Positions 32,858 to 45,321 of a DNA stretch of 64,000 nt are shown in pieces; within the stretch, counting starts at the first letter, position 1, and each line of letters opens with the position of its first letter. The notes under the pieces were generated by a model, which was given only the letters and a program-made list of their open reading frames with translations, did no database searches and had not been told where the DNA came from. Source of the stretch: Vicia villosa (Eukaryota; Streptophyta; Magnoliopsida; Fabales; Fabaceae); NCBI RefSeq assembly GCF_029867415.1, contig NC_081185.1, forward strand, positions 84,201,712 through 84,265,711. The letters run 5' to 3'. Both the position numbers and the translations under genes were made by a program.

Positions 32858-33096
32858 CTCCCTCCGTTTTAAAATGAGCATCTGCGCACAGATATAAAAA
32901 ATGTAATAATATTATCATAAGGTATTGCACTTTTATTAAATTAACCTTATAAATGTATTAGGAGTAGTTTACAGAGTAACAATTGAAGGATTGAATTGAA
33001 AAAATAGCAATCATACATTGAAAAATGAGAATTATATTTCTTTTAAACCAATTTTTTTGCTAAAACAACACTCATTATAAAACAAAACGGAGGGAA
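32858..33096. mobile_element. Stowaway-like MITE, 239 bp
   Basis: Ends CTCCCTCCGTTTTAAAATGA and ...AAAACGGAGGGAA form inverted repeats with the CTCCCTCCGT start of Stowaway elements. They are flanked by TA (32856-32857 and 33097-33098), the Tc1/mariner target. No coding capacity. Confidence 0.85.
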
Positions 33097-33098
33097 TA

Positions 33099-33930
33099 AA
33101 TAATTTGAGCATCAATTTGTCATTTATAGAATATACTTGTTAAAAATTATAATGGTTGCATCTTGCCAAATTTATTCAAATTCACAAGTCAACCACTTTG
33201 GAGTCTCTAACATTAGGGAACTTGTACAATTGGGTAAATGTGACAGGAAAATACTCTGCATAAAAATGCTCACACCATTTTCAAAACCGTGAACTCCGTC
33301 GAAAAATCAATATACACGTTTGTTTCATCCTCCTATTATATCTTATATATTAAAGTTGTTAAGTCATTGAAAGAACTTTTAGAGTCAAAATTGAGGTCGT
33401 TTTAGTCATTTTTTATATTCATTTTATTTTACTTTATTTATTATTTATTTTAATGAAAACTAATTCTCTCCCACTAGTTTTCCACTAACTTATTTTATAT
33501 CATCTTCAACTTCTGTTTTCAACTTCCCTCACCACTTTCTTTCTATTTAATTGTAAATTAATTTAGTAATATTATATATACCATTCTCTCTTCAACTATC
33601 TCCACCACTTTCTTTCTATTTAATTATAAATTAAATTAATTTAATAATCATATTATATACACCACTCTCTCTCCAACTTCCCTCATCACATATCAAATTT
33701 TACACCACTCTCTCTCAAACTTCCATCATCACATATCAAATCTTATAAATACTTACGATATCACATTTTCTATTCCTTATCTATCAATTCATTTCTCTCT
33801 TTTTCAAATTTTTATTTTCTTTTCTCATCATTCTCTCTTTCATTTGTTTTTTATTTATTTTGATTTGCACATGGTGGTTGATAAATACTACTTCATCTCT
33901 CTTTTTTTTCGATTATTCTAAATTTTTTTA
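33099..33930. other. AT-rich DNA with CT-rich degenerate repeats
   Basis: 33440-33760 has repeated 'caccactctctctc(c/a)aacttccctcatcacatatcaaat' blocks. The stretch 'tcctattatatcttatatattaaag' near 33330 looks like a Helitron 5' end, but no 3' hairpin plus CTRR end was found. Confidence 0.35.
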
Positions 33931-34170
33931 GGATAATGCTAACGAGTGTCCCTGGAGCACTGGTTAAGAGATTAAAAAGGTAAGTTGAACATTGTTTAAT
34001 AAAGTAAAAAAGATAAGTTTTTTCCTAAAATATATGTATTCAATGCATTGAAAACATAAATAATTAACTTTTTTAAAGAATATTGTATGTATTTAATAAA
34101 TTGCATATATAATAATTTCTTTATAAGGAATGCTTAACAAGTGTCCTTGGGGCACTCGTTAACATGATCC
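33931..34170. mobile_element. MITE, 240 bp, 8-bp target duplication
   Basis: GGATAATGCTAACGAGTG at the left and CACTCGTTAACATGATCC at the right are inverted repeats that continue imperfectly for about 40 bp (TGTCCCTGGAGCACTGGTTAA-like). Direct repeats TTTTTTTA (33923-33930 and 34171-34178) flank it. Eight bases suggests hAT, but the flank is low complexity. Confidence 0.7.
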
Positions 34171-34419
34171 TTTTTTTATATGTTTTCTCATCTAAATATG
34201 GTGATTATGTAAATGGTAATTTGATATATATTGTTTTTTAATCAATTTAATATATAATGTTATAATCTTAATAATTAATTGATAATTTAATTGTGATATC
34301 AATATTTAAAAATTTTGGTTGGATGAATTTATCGATTGATTTTTTTTAACTGTTGTACTTTTTGTTTGTATTATTGAGTTTTTGGCACTACGCCAAAATT
34401 GTCTTTTAGCAGCGCATCT

Positions 34420-34712
34420 ACGAAAGCGCTTTTAGGAAAAGCACTGCTATAGGTTTCGCAAAAAACAAAATTAAAAAACAAGGGGAAAAAGTACTAGTAA
34501 AGGGGGGGGGGGGGTATGAAAGCGCTTTTAGAAAGCGCTGCTATAGGGGAGATTTATGAAAGCGCTTTAAAAAAAGCGCTGGTAAAGGGGGGGGGGGGGG
34601 GTATGAAAGCGCTTTCAAAAGCGCTGCTATAGTGGGGGTATGAAAGCGCTTTAATAAAAGCGCTGCTATAGGGGGGTATGAAAGCGCTTTAATAAAAGCG
34701 CTGGCGTAGGTA
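34420..34712. repeat. CACTA left-arm hairpin array with poly-G runs
   Basis: Six units of the form tatGAAAGCGCTTTnnAAAGCGCTgctatagg. Two units carry uninterrupted G runs, 13 G at 34502-34514 and 15 G at 34587-34601. Confidence 0.9.
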
Positions 34713-35431
34713 ATTTTATAATTAAAATTGTTAAATCCTAAACTAACAAAACACGCCTCACATCGTTTCTCCTCCTCATATTTCTCTCAACACAGTACTG
34801 AGATTCTCCTCCTCCTCATTGTATTCCTCTCCACGCCTCCGTTCATACTCCCTCTATTGTTCTCCCACCGTCGTACTCCTTCCGTCTGTACTCCCTTCGT
34901 CGTACTCCCTCCGTTTGAACTCCCTCCGTTTCGGCTCACCCTTCTTTCAAAGGTGAGAAATGTTGAATCTTTATCATCATATTTGAATTTGTGACATTTA
35001 AGAATTGTTTAAGTAGAGTAGTATTTAGAGTTAGAGGTCACTGAATCTATGTACTGTTTTATGATGTTTTAGGTTTATCTTCATATTCTGAAAATTGATG
35101 ACCATTATTGGTTATTTGTCACTATTTTTTGCAGGAAAAGAAAAGTTTGATTGGTTTTCAATTCAGTTCGGTTCACGGGTTTTTCTGAACAACCCTTCTG
35201 AGGTTTGTATCCATTGGAAATTCTGTTTCAGTTAGTTTGTTCTCTGTTATCAGTTATGTTTCTATGAGTTAGTTAAGTGAAAATCATTGATGTTAAAATG
35301 TGTGGGTCTAGAATACATTATTACATTTTAATATGTTGATTTCCATTTCTTATGCTTATGAATCATTAAATGGATATGTTGTTGTTCAGAAAATTACAAG
35401 TACTATATAATGTGATTTAATGGATATGATG
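34713..35431 (+). other. CACTA-2 5' gene region, non-coding
   Basis: Pyrimidine-rich leader (34740-34960) with an ~18-bp degenerate tandem 'gtactccctccgt', then introns. The frame at 34728-34994 comes from this low-complexity leader. The transcript of the Transposase_24 gene presumably began here before the gypsy insertion. Confidence 0.4.
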
Positions 35432-35436
35432 CTAAT

Positions 35437-38030
35437 TGTAACACCCCAATTCTACCCACGAAATTTAAATAAAATCAGAGTATAAAAATTCACAAAAATA
35501 AGCAATTGAGGTATCACATATTCATTCTCAAAGACAAATCACTTCATCGCATAAAGCGGATACATAGCATTCATAAAAAAATATGGGAGAACCGACAACA
35601 TCGAATGATAATCTTTAATATAAAATAACTTCCATAGAAGTGCAACGGAAACTCAACAATTAGTTCAAGATTTCATAGCATCTTAATTCAACAATTAACA
35701 CAATTAAAGTGGCAATCTCAAATAAACAACTCAAGTATTTTCCAAAACATAATAAATCAATAGCAAGTAAATTGACGTGTTCATCCCCCCGAGTGCTACG
35801 TATCAGAGCGACAACGACTCAAGACCAACTCGGCTAACCTCCTCTCAATGCGAATCACCTGCACGTTACCAATATAAAGGCAACGGCGAAACAAAGAAAG
35901 GGTGAGATATCAATTCATATAATCGAGCGCATGATAAATTATATATTAGAAATTAGACATATTCGGTTGATCGCATTCGCAAGAATTAATATAGTCATTC
36001 TATCATTAAGTCACAAATTCACATCATCACATAATCCCATCATTTAATAATTCACAAAAGTAAAAATCACAACAAAGTCACAAACGTCACACTATGAAGC
36101 ACATAGAAATATATGGGACATGACTCATGTATATGCATGTGGTACCAATCGGAGCTTCAGCCCCCGTCACCAATTGCCCAATTCAGAGGCACAAGGCATA
36201 AGCCTTCGTCACTAATTTGCCAATCCAGGCCGTCACAATAAATATGCAAATGCATGTGACTCGATGAACCGAACATCACACAACACCATCATCATCATTT
36301 ACTTCACAAAAATATTCTTCACAAGGCACACGCCCATATCACAATTATTACCGATTATTAAAGGTAATACATTTCACACATAATACAACAACTTCATACA
36401 ACAACGAAACAATTCCGACAATTCATCAAATCAACGGACGATGCCATTAGCAAAAGAATCACAAAGATATTCACAACAATCACATTCACGGTCAAATTCG
36501 CAAGATACCGTAATTTACCGCTAAACCGAATAGTTAATCTAAGTTCAATTTATTTTAATTAAATAGGCTTATTAAAAATTAATTCAACTATTAATTTAAT
36601 CGACCGATTAATATTACAATTTCGATAAAATAACACCACCACGTTAATCTACTAATTAAATTTAGCTACCACGTAAATTTTCATCAAATTCCGGACAATT
36701 AAATATACCGCTTAATTCGGCTATTTCGATCGACGGAACTGTTTTGTATTACACAACACCACTATTTCCAATTTATGTACACACTACCACTTTACTGTTC
36801 TATTATAGTTACTAATCTCTATTTAATATAAACAAGTCATGCCTACATTTTATTTGTTTAGTTAAACTATTTCATGAATTATTAATTAAACTAATTAATA
36901 TAAAACATGTAAACCAAGCATACTTAAGCCAATGAAGTGTAGCTCTCAGTAAGATATCTAGACAAAAACAAACACACAAGGTAATTGTTTTTCAACATAC
37001 AAATATCTTTTCTAAATTTTTCTAAAGTATCAAATTGGCAATTCTAGTGGTCACAGCTTAATTTCTAAAGCATGTAGTCAGTGAAAGAGTTTTTTTTTTT
37101 TTTTATCATTCTTTTCAATCAGCTTCATGGTGTAATGAGTGTATAATGCAACTGTCTCTCATATATTGTAACAGTCACATATGTAAAAATATTTATCCTC
37201 ACGCTACAACATAAGCTCAACGGTTCAACGGTTCCAGTAGCATATATATATATATATATGAATACAAACATGGGCATACAAGCATGAACTTAGACAACAT
37301 CAATTAGCAAAACAGAAAACATGGAATTTCTAGATTCCGATAACAATTAATACAGTGAAAGTAAAACCTAAATCCCTAAACCCCAACATAAAATTGCTCA
37401 TAAGCCCCATTATAGGAAGAGAACCCCACCCTAACCTTGGATTGAGTGCAGCTCTAATGGATTCTTGGAGAAATTTGGAGAAAATAGCTCTTGAATGGAA
37501 TCCCTCTTTGGCCTCCTCCTTCCCTCTAAAACCCTAGTTTTCTTTCTTTCTCCCAAATGACTTTCTCTCTAATTTCTATTTTCCTTTTTCTGGTTTTCTA
37601 TACTATATATATTATGCTTCTATTTTTATTATTATAACATTGGGCCTAACAATTAATACCACATTTCTATTCTTCACTTAATTAAAAAAAATAGGCCCAT
37701 TCTTCTCCTCAACATAAAATAAATAAATCAAATTGTTACTTCTAATAATATTCCACTATTATTTTATTAAAACAAAATATTTGATTATTTAATATACCGG
37801 TTAATACTCAATAACTAATATTTACGGTTTAATCTCAATTACTCAGAAAATTCCCAAAACGCTACATATTAGCTTATTAATATTTTTAATACTAAAAATA
37901 TTAAAATTTTCGATTAAATGTCGATCCGCTATCCCGAACTAATACCGACTAAATCGCTTCAAAACGCGAAAATTCAATAAACATCACAAACGTCTAAATT
38001 AAGCGAATAAATAAATTTCTGGGCGTTACA
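35437..38030 (-). repeat. 3' LTR of the Tekay element
   Basis: 2594 bp. Carries (AT)n near 37243 and a T-run near 37088. The 60-codon plus-strand frame at 37355-37537 is antisense to the element and duplicated in the other LTR. Confidence 0.95.
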
Positions 38031-38043
38031 ACTCTCCCCCACT
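38031..38043 (-). other. Polypurine tract of the Tekay element
   Basis: AGTGGGGGAGAGT on the minus strand, directly before the 3' LTR and just past the pol stop. It is the primer for plus-strand DNA synthesis. Confidence 0.9.
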
Positions 38044-41000
38044 AGAATATTTTCGTCCTCGAAAATAGAAATTTACCTGATTGAAATAACTCAGGATAGG
38101 AGTCTCGCATCTTGCTCTCCAGCTCCCAAGTTAGGCTCTCACCAGCAGCTCCCAACCAGACAACTTTCACCAATGGAATCTCTTTGCCTCTTAGAACCTT
38201 CACTTCGCGACCCTCAATTCGCACAGGCATCGTCTCTACTGTGAGATTATCGCGCACTTGCACATCGTCCATCTGAATCACATGAGACGGATCTGAAACA
38301 TACTTCCGGAGTTGTGACACATGAAACACATCGTGCAAGTTAGCAAGATTTGGCGGTAACGCCACACGATAAGCAACTTTCCCCACTCGATCTGATATCT
38401 GATATGGACCGATAAAGCGAGGAGTGAGCTTCTTAGACTTCAGAGCTCGCCCAACACCAGTCACAGGCGTGACTCTCAAAAACACATGATCACCAGCTTG
38501 GAATTCCAAATCTTTTCTCCTTTTGTCATGGTAACTTTTCTGCCTACTCTGAGAAGCTTTCATCTTATCTCGAATAAGTTTCACTTTCTCCGTAGTCTCC
38601 CTAACCATCTCGGGTCCAAGTACCACACTCTCACCCGACTCGTGCCAACATAACGGAGTCCTACATCTCCGACCATACAACGCCTCAAAAGGTGCCATTC
38701 CAATACTAGAATGGTAACTGTTATTGTAAGTGAACTCAATCAACGGAAGATGAGTATCCCATGAACCTCCCTGCTCAAGAACACATGCTCTCAACAAATC
38801 CTCCAATGACTGAATAGTCCTCTCGGTCTGACCATCTGTCTGCGGATGATACGCCGTACTCAACCTCAACTTAGAACCCAACGCCTCTTGCAAACTTCTC
38901 CAGAAATCGGAAGTAAACCTTGGATCTCTATCGGACACAATACATAAAGGTACACCATGCAACTTCACAATCACCCTGACATATATCTCTGCTAACTTCA
39001 CAATTGGAAATGTGATGTTAATAGGTATAAAGTGTGCCGACTTCGTAAGCCTATCAACAATCACCCAAATCGAGTCAAATCCTCTTAAGGTATTAGGTAA
39101 TCCCGTTACAAAGTCCATCGAAATGCTATCCCATTTCCATTCTGGAACTTCTAACGGTTGCATCAATCCTGCAGGCTTCTGATGTTCGATCTTTGACTTC
39201 TGACAAGTCAAACAAGAATACACAAACTGTGCCACATCACGTTTCATACCAAGCCACCAAAACAAACCCTTCAAGTCTTGGTACATCTTTGTAGCTCCTG
39301 GATGAATACTCAATTTGCTTCTATGACTCTCTTCAAGAATCGCCTTCTTAATCTCTTCATCATCAGGAATGCAAATACGATCTCGGAATCTCAACACACC
39401 ACGTGCATCTAACTTGAAATCACCATTCTCATGTCGATTGGTTCCTACCATCAAATCCACCAACTTCCCATCTAGCTTCTGAGCCTCTCTGATATTGTCA
39501 AGAAAGTCATTGTTAATCTTTAACATTCCCAACATAACACTATGCGGTGTCACTTCGCATACCAAACTCAAGTCTCGGAACTGCTCAATCAACTCCAACT
39601 CTTTAACCATCATGGCCGACATATGCAAAGTCTTTCGGCTCAAAGCATCAGCCACTACATTTGCTTTTCCAGGATGATAGTTCAAACCGAAATCATAATC
39701 CTTCAACAATTCAAGCCACCTTCGTTGCCTCATATTCAACTCTTTCTGATCAAAAAGGTACTTCAAACTCTTATGGTCGCTAAACACTTCAAATCTAGAA
39801 CCATAAAGATAATGTCTCCAAATCTTTAACACAAAGACCACTGCAGCCAACTCAAGATCATGCGTAGGATAATTCTTTTCATGGGTCCTCAACTGCCTAG
39901 ACGCATAAGCAACCACTTTACCATTTTGCATAAGTACACCACCTAATCCCATCAAGCAAGCATCACAGTACACAACAAAAGGCTCTCCTGAATTAGGCAA
40001 AGTCAAAACTGGAGCCGACGTCAACCTCTTCTTCAACTCATTGAAACTCTCTTCACATTGAACATCCCACACAAACGCCTTTCCTTTACAAGTCAATCTC
40101 GTCAATGGAAGTGCCAACTTAGAAAATCCTTCGATAAACCGTCTATAGTAACCAGCTAAACCCAAGAAACTTCTAATCTCAGTAGCAGACTTCGGAGTCT
40201 CCCATTGTAACACAGCATCAACTTTAGAAGGATCCACGGAAATGCCACTACCAGAAATAACATGGCCAAGGAAACTAACTTCATGCAACCAGAATTCACA
40301 CTTAGACAACTTGGCATACAACTGTTTCTCTTTCAGAACTTGCAACACAATTCTCAGATGCTCTTCATGCTCCTCTTCAGATTTAGAGTAGATAAGAATG
40401 TCATCAATGAATACCACCACAAACCGATCTAAGTAAGTATGAAAAATACGGTTCATGTACTCCATGAATACTCCCGGTGCATTAGTAACACCGAAGGGCA
40501 TCACTGAATACTCGTAGTGTCCATACCGAGTCCTGAACGCGGTCTTCTGAATGTCATCTTCTCTTACTCTAATCTGGTGATATCCGGACCTCAAATCAAT
40601 CTTAGAAAACACACTAGCACCCACTAACTGATCCATCAAGTCATCGATTCTTGGAAGTGGATACTTGTTCTTTATCGTCACTTTATTCAACTGCCGATAA
40701 TCAACACAAAGTCTCATACTTCCATCTTTCTTCTTTACAAGCAATACGGGTGCTCCCCACGGCGATACACTTGGTCTTACAAACTTCTTCTCAAGCAATT
40801 CCTCTAATTGCTTCTTCAATTCAGACAACTCTGATGCAGACATTCTGTACGGTGCCATAGAAACAGGTCTGGTACCAGGTACAAGATCAATCGTAAACTC
40901 AACTTCTCTTTCTGGAGGTACATCAGGGATGTCATCAGGAAACACTTCAGAAAATTCTCTCACCACCTTTAACTCATCAATTCGAACTTGATTCTCAAAA

Positions 41001-42426
41001 GACAAGGACGCCATCAATGAGAACATTTGCGCTTCGTCTTGCATCAGTTGCTTCAATTGCTTACCAGTCAACAAACCAACTCCTTCTTCTTCAAGAGAAG
41101 AAAATCTCACCGTGTTGTTATAACAATTGATATGAACGTAGTTGTGTTTCAACCAATTCATACCCAAAACCACATCCAAACCAACAAGCGGTAAACATAC
41201 AAAGTCAACAACAAAGTCCCTATCAAAGATTGACAGAGGACAATCCAAACACATTAGAGAAGTAGTCACCGTTCCCTTAGCGGGGAGTTCGACAACCATT
41301 TCTCCATTCATAGCAGACAAAGTAAGACCCAATCTTTTCACACAATCAGCAGCAATAAAACAATGAGTGGCACCGGTATCAATAATAGTAATTGAAGGAA
41401 TGCTATTAATGAAACAAGTACCTCTAACAAGGCCATCCTCACTAGATGTCTGAGTTCCTGACAAAGCGAACACTTTACCACCTACAGCTGTCTTCTTTGG
41501 CTTCTGACACTGGCTATCAATATGTCCCTCCGCACCACAGTTAAAGCAAACAACATCCTTATGCTTACAAGCAGATGACATATGTCCCGTCTTACCACAA
41601 CGGTAACACCTCTTCACATCAGCAGTACAAACATCGCTCTTATGACCAGGTCGACCACACTTGAAACATACAACCCTAGCAGGAGCATCTCCCCCACTAG
41701 TCTTATGACCATGAGCAACTCTTTGCTTCCCTTTACCAGCATCATATGGTTTCTCACGGCTTTGTTGATTCTTGCCCCTCTTCTCATTAATAACACGATA
41801 ATGAGCGTTGTTGTCCTCCTCATAAATCCGACAACTACCAACCAAATCAACAAAAATACGGATCTTCTGGTAACTGACCGCTTTCTTGATTTCTGGACGC
41901 AACCCATTCTCAAACTTGATACACTTGGAAAACTCACCATTCGGACCATCATAGTATTGGTAAAACTTAGCCAGTTCACCAAACTTAGCAGCATACTCCA
42001 CAACAGACTTGTTCCCTTGTTTCAGCTCAAGGAATTCAATCTCCTTCTTACCACGGACATCCTCAGGAAAGTATTTCCTTAAGAACTCCATGCGAAACGC
42101 AATCCAAGTGATCTCCTCACCATGAGCCTCTAACCTCCTAGGGTCTCAAGCCACCAATCATCCGCTTCCTTAGCCAGCATATGAGTGCCATATCTAACCT
42201 TCTGTGTAGGAGTGCAATCCATAACACGAAAAATTCGCTCGATCTCCTTCAACCAATCAAGAGCACCATCGGGGTCATGCGTACCCTTGAACACCGGCGG
42301 ATTCTCCCTCTGGAAAGTCGCCAAACTACGAGATCCTGCATTCTCATCAGCATTAGGTTGGTTCTGCATAGCCTGAGCCATCGCTTCCAAAGCAGCAGCT
42401 ATCGCAGCATCATTCCTCCCAACCAT
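38042..42426 (-). pseudogene. Tekay gag-pol polyprotein with one gag frameshift
   Basis: Gag starts at 42426 (MVGRNDAAIAAALEAMAQA). The frame ends early at 42130, and the downstream frame, open from about 42140 and starting with a Met at 42091, runs 1349 residues to 38042. A single-base loss around 42120-42135 separates them. Domains numbered from the 42091 Met: gag core 1-103; three CCHC knuckles at 142-195; aspartic protease DTGA at 238; reverse transcriptase about 440-620 with FIDD at 561; RNase H from about 704 to 820; integrase with H923, H930, C960, C963 zinc site and catalytic D993, D1054, E1090 (35-residue spacing); chromodomain-like end around 1296-1340 ([17 protein letters not shown]). 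All catalytic residues are present. Apart from the gag shift the coding region looks intact. Confidence 0.93.
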
Positions 42427-42521
42427 AGCGTCACTACAACACAAAAACAATCAGCACAAACAACAATACATGATTGTTAGACTACACTACGACTCGACAC
42501 TTGGCCGGACAAGACCGACCT

Positions 42522-42533
42522 GCTCTGATACCA
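42522..42533 (-). other. Primer-binding site of the Tekay element
   Basis: TGGTATCAGAGC on the minus strand, complementary to the 3' end of initiator tRNA-Met, four bases inside the 5' LTR. Confidence 0.93.
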
Positions 42534-42537
42534 CTAA

Positions 42538-45136
42538 TGTAACACCCCAATTCTACCCACGAAATTTAAATAAAATCAGAGTATAAAAATTCACAAAAAT
42601 AAGCAATTGAGGTATCACATATTCATTCTCAAAGACAAATCACTTCATCGCATAAAGCGGATACATAACATTCATAAAAAAATATGGGAGAACCGACAAC
42701 ATCGAATGATAGTCTTTAATATAAAATAACTTCCATAGAAGTGCAACGGAAACTCAACAATTAGTTCAAGATTTCATAGCATCTTAATTCAACAATTAAC
42801 ACAATTAAAGTGGCAATCTCAAATAAACAACTCAAGTATTTTCCAAAACATAATAAATCAATAGCAAGTAAATTGACGTGTTCATCCCCCCGAGTGCTAC
42901 GTATCAGAGCGACAACGACTCAAGACCAACTCGGCTAACCTCCTCTCAATGCGAATCACCTGCACGTTACCAATATAAAGGCAACGGCGAAACAAAGAAA
43001 GGGTGAGATATCAATTCATATAATCGAGCGCATGATAAATTATATATTAGAAATTAGACATATTCGGTTGATCGCATTCGCAAGTATTAATATAGTCATT
43101 CTATCATTAAGTCACAAATTCACATCATCACATAATCCCATCATTTAATAATTCACAAAAGTAAAAATCACAACAAAGTCACAAACGTCACACTATGAAG
43201 CACATAGAAATATATGGGACATGACTCATGTATATGCATGTGGTACCAATCGGAGCTTCAGCCCCCGTCACCAATTGCCCAATTCAGAGGCACAAGGCAT
43301 AAGCCTTCGTCACTAATTTGCCAATCCAGGCCGTCACAATAAATATGCAAATGCATGTGACTCGATGAACCGAACATCACACAACACCATCATCATCATT
43401 TACTTCACAAAAATATTCTTCACAAGGCACACGCCCATATCACAATTATTACCGATTATTAAAGGTAATACATTTCACACATAATACAACAACTTCATAC
43501 AACAACGAAACAATTCCGACAATTCATCAAATCAACGGACGATGCCATTAGCAAAAGAATCACAAAGATATTCACAACAATCACATTCACGGTCAAATTC
43601 GCAAGATACCGTAATTTACCGCTAAACCGAATAGTTAATCTAAGTTCAATTTATTTTAATTAAATAGGCTTATTAAAAATTAATTCAACTATTAATTTAA
43701 TCGACCGATTAATATTACAATTTCGATAAAATAACACCACCACGTTAATCTACTAATTAAATTTAGCTACCACGTAAATTTTCATCAAATTCCGGACAAT
43801 TAAATATACCGCTTAATTCGGCTATTTCGATCGACAGAACTGTTTTGTATTACACAACACCACTATTTCCAATTTATGTACACACTACCACTTTACTGTT
43901 CTATTATAGTTACTAATCTCTATTTAATATAAACAAGTCATGCCTACATTTTATTTGTTTAGTTAAACTATTTCATGAATTATTAATTAAACTAATTAAT
44001 ATAAAACATGTAAACCAAGCATACTTAAGCCAATGAAGTGTAGCTCTCAGTAAGATATCTAGACAAAAACAAACACACAAGGTAATTGTTTTTCAACATA
44101 CAAATATCTTTTCTAAATTTTTCTAAAGTATCAAATTGGCAATTCTAGTGGTCACAGCTTAATTTCTAAAGCATGTAGTCAGTGAAAGAGTTTTTTTTTT
44201 TTTTTTATCATTCTTTTCAATCAGCTTCATGGTGTAATGAGTGTATAATGCAACTGTCTCTCATATATTGTAACAGTCACATATGTAAAAATATTTATCC
44301 TCACGCTACAACATAAGCTCAACGGTTCAACGGTTCCAGTAGCATATATATATATATATATATATGAATACAAACATGGGCATACAAGCATGAACTTAGA
44401 CAACATCAATTAGCAAAACAGAAAACATGGAATTTCTAGATTCCGATAACAATTAATACAGTGAAAGTAAAACCTAAATCCCTAAACCCCAACATAAAAT
44501 TGCTCATAAGCCCCATTATAGGAAGAGAACCCCACCCTAACCTTGGATTGAGTGCAGCTCTAATGGATTCTTGGAGAAATTTGGAGAAAATAGCTCTTGA
44601 ATGGAATCCCTCTTTGGCCTCCTCCTTCCCTCTAAAACCCTAGTTTTCTTTCTTTCTCCCAAATGACTTTCTCTCTAATTTCTATTTTCCTTTTTCTGGT
44701 TTTCTATACTATATATATTATGCTTCTATTTTTATTATTATAACATTGGGCCTAACAATTAATACCACATTTCTATTCTTCACTTAATTAAAAAAAATAG
44801 GCCCATTCTTCTCCTCAACATAAAATAAATAAATCAAATTGTTACTTCTAATAATATTCCACTATTATTTTATTAAAACAAAATATTTGATTATTTAATA
44901 TACCGGTTAATACTCAATAACTAATATTTACGGTTTAATCTCAATTACTCAGAAAATTCCCAAAACGCTACATATTAGCTTATTAATATTTTTAATACTA
45001 AAAATATTAAAATTTTCGATTAAATGTCGATCCGCTATCCCGAACTAATACCGACTAAATCGCTTCAAAACGCGAAAATTCAATAAACATCACAAACGTC
45101 TAAATTAAGCGAATAAATAAATTTCCGGGCGTTACA
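42538..45136 (-). repeat. 5' LTR of the Tekay element
   Basis: 2599 bp, nearly identical to 35437-38030. It begins on the minus strand at 45136 and contains the element's promoter. Confidence 0.95.
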
Positions 45137-45321
45137 CTAATGAGTAATTGAGTCTTGATAGTGCTGAGAATTAATTGATAGAAAAGAGTAGCATTGGTAG
45201 TTAGCATACTAGGTGTTGGTGTAATTGCTTGTGGATGTTTTCGAAGTTGATTTGGTTGTTTTAATATGGTTGGGTGTTTAAATTACTTATACTAACACAC
45301 TCTATGCATATGTTTTTTCAC

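Larger units (their letters stand above)
35437..45136 (-). mobile_element. Full-length Tekay-type Ty3/gypsy retrotransposon, 9.7 kb, very young
   Basis: Two LTRs (35437-38030 and 42538-45136), TGTAACACCCC...GGGCGTTACA, flanked by a perfect 5-bp target duplication CTAAT (35432-35436 and 45137-45141). Oriented minus, with primer site beside the right LTR and polypurine tract beside the left. By eye the LTRs differ by about five substitutions plus length changes in a T-run and an AT-run, so roughly 0.2% divergence. Gag-pol with a C-terminal chromodomain-like tail places it in the chromovirus Tekay/Del group. One gag frameshift seen. It is inserted in the CACTA-2 element. Confidence 0.95.

Noticed and set aside
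33325..33960. Helitron suggested by tcctattatatcttatatattaaag
   Set aside because: No 3' hairpin with CTRR end could be located.
41582..42082. 166-residue plus-strand frame opposite gag
   Set aside because: Antisense shadow of the zinc-knuckle region of the Tekay polyprotein.
37355..44643. Identical 60-residue frames at 37355-37537 and 44461-44643
   Set aside because: They are the same antisense frame in the two LTRs of the Tekay element; the duplication is explained by the LTRs, not by a gene family.
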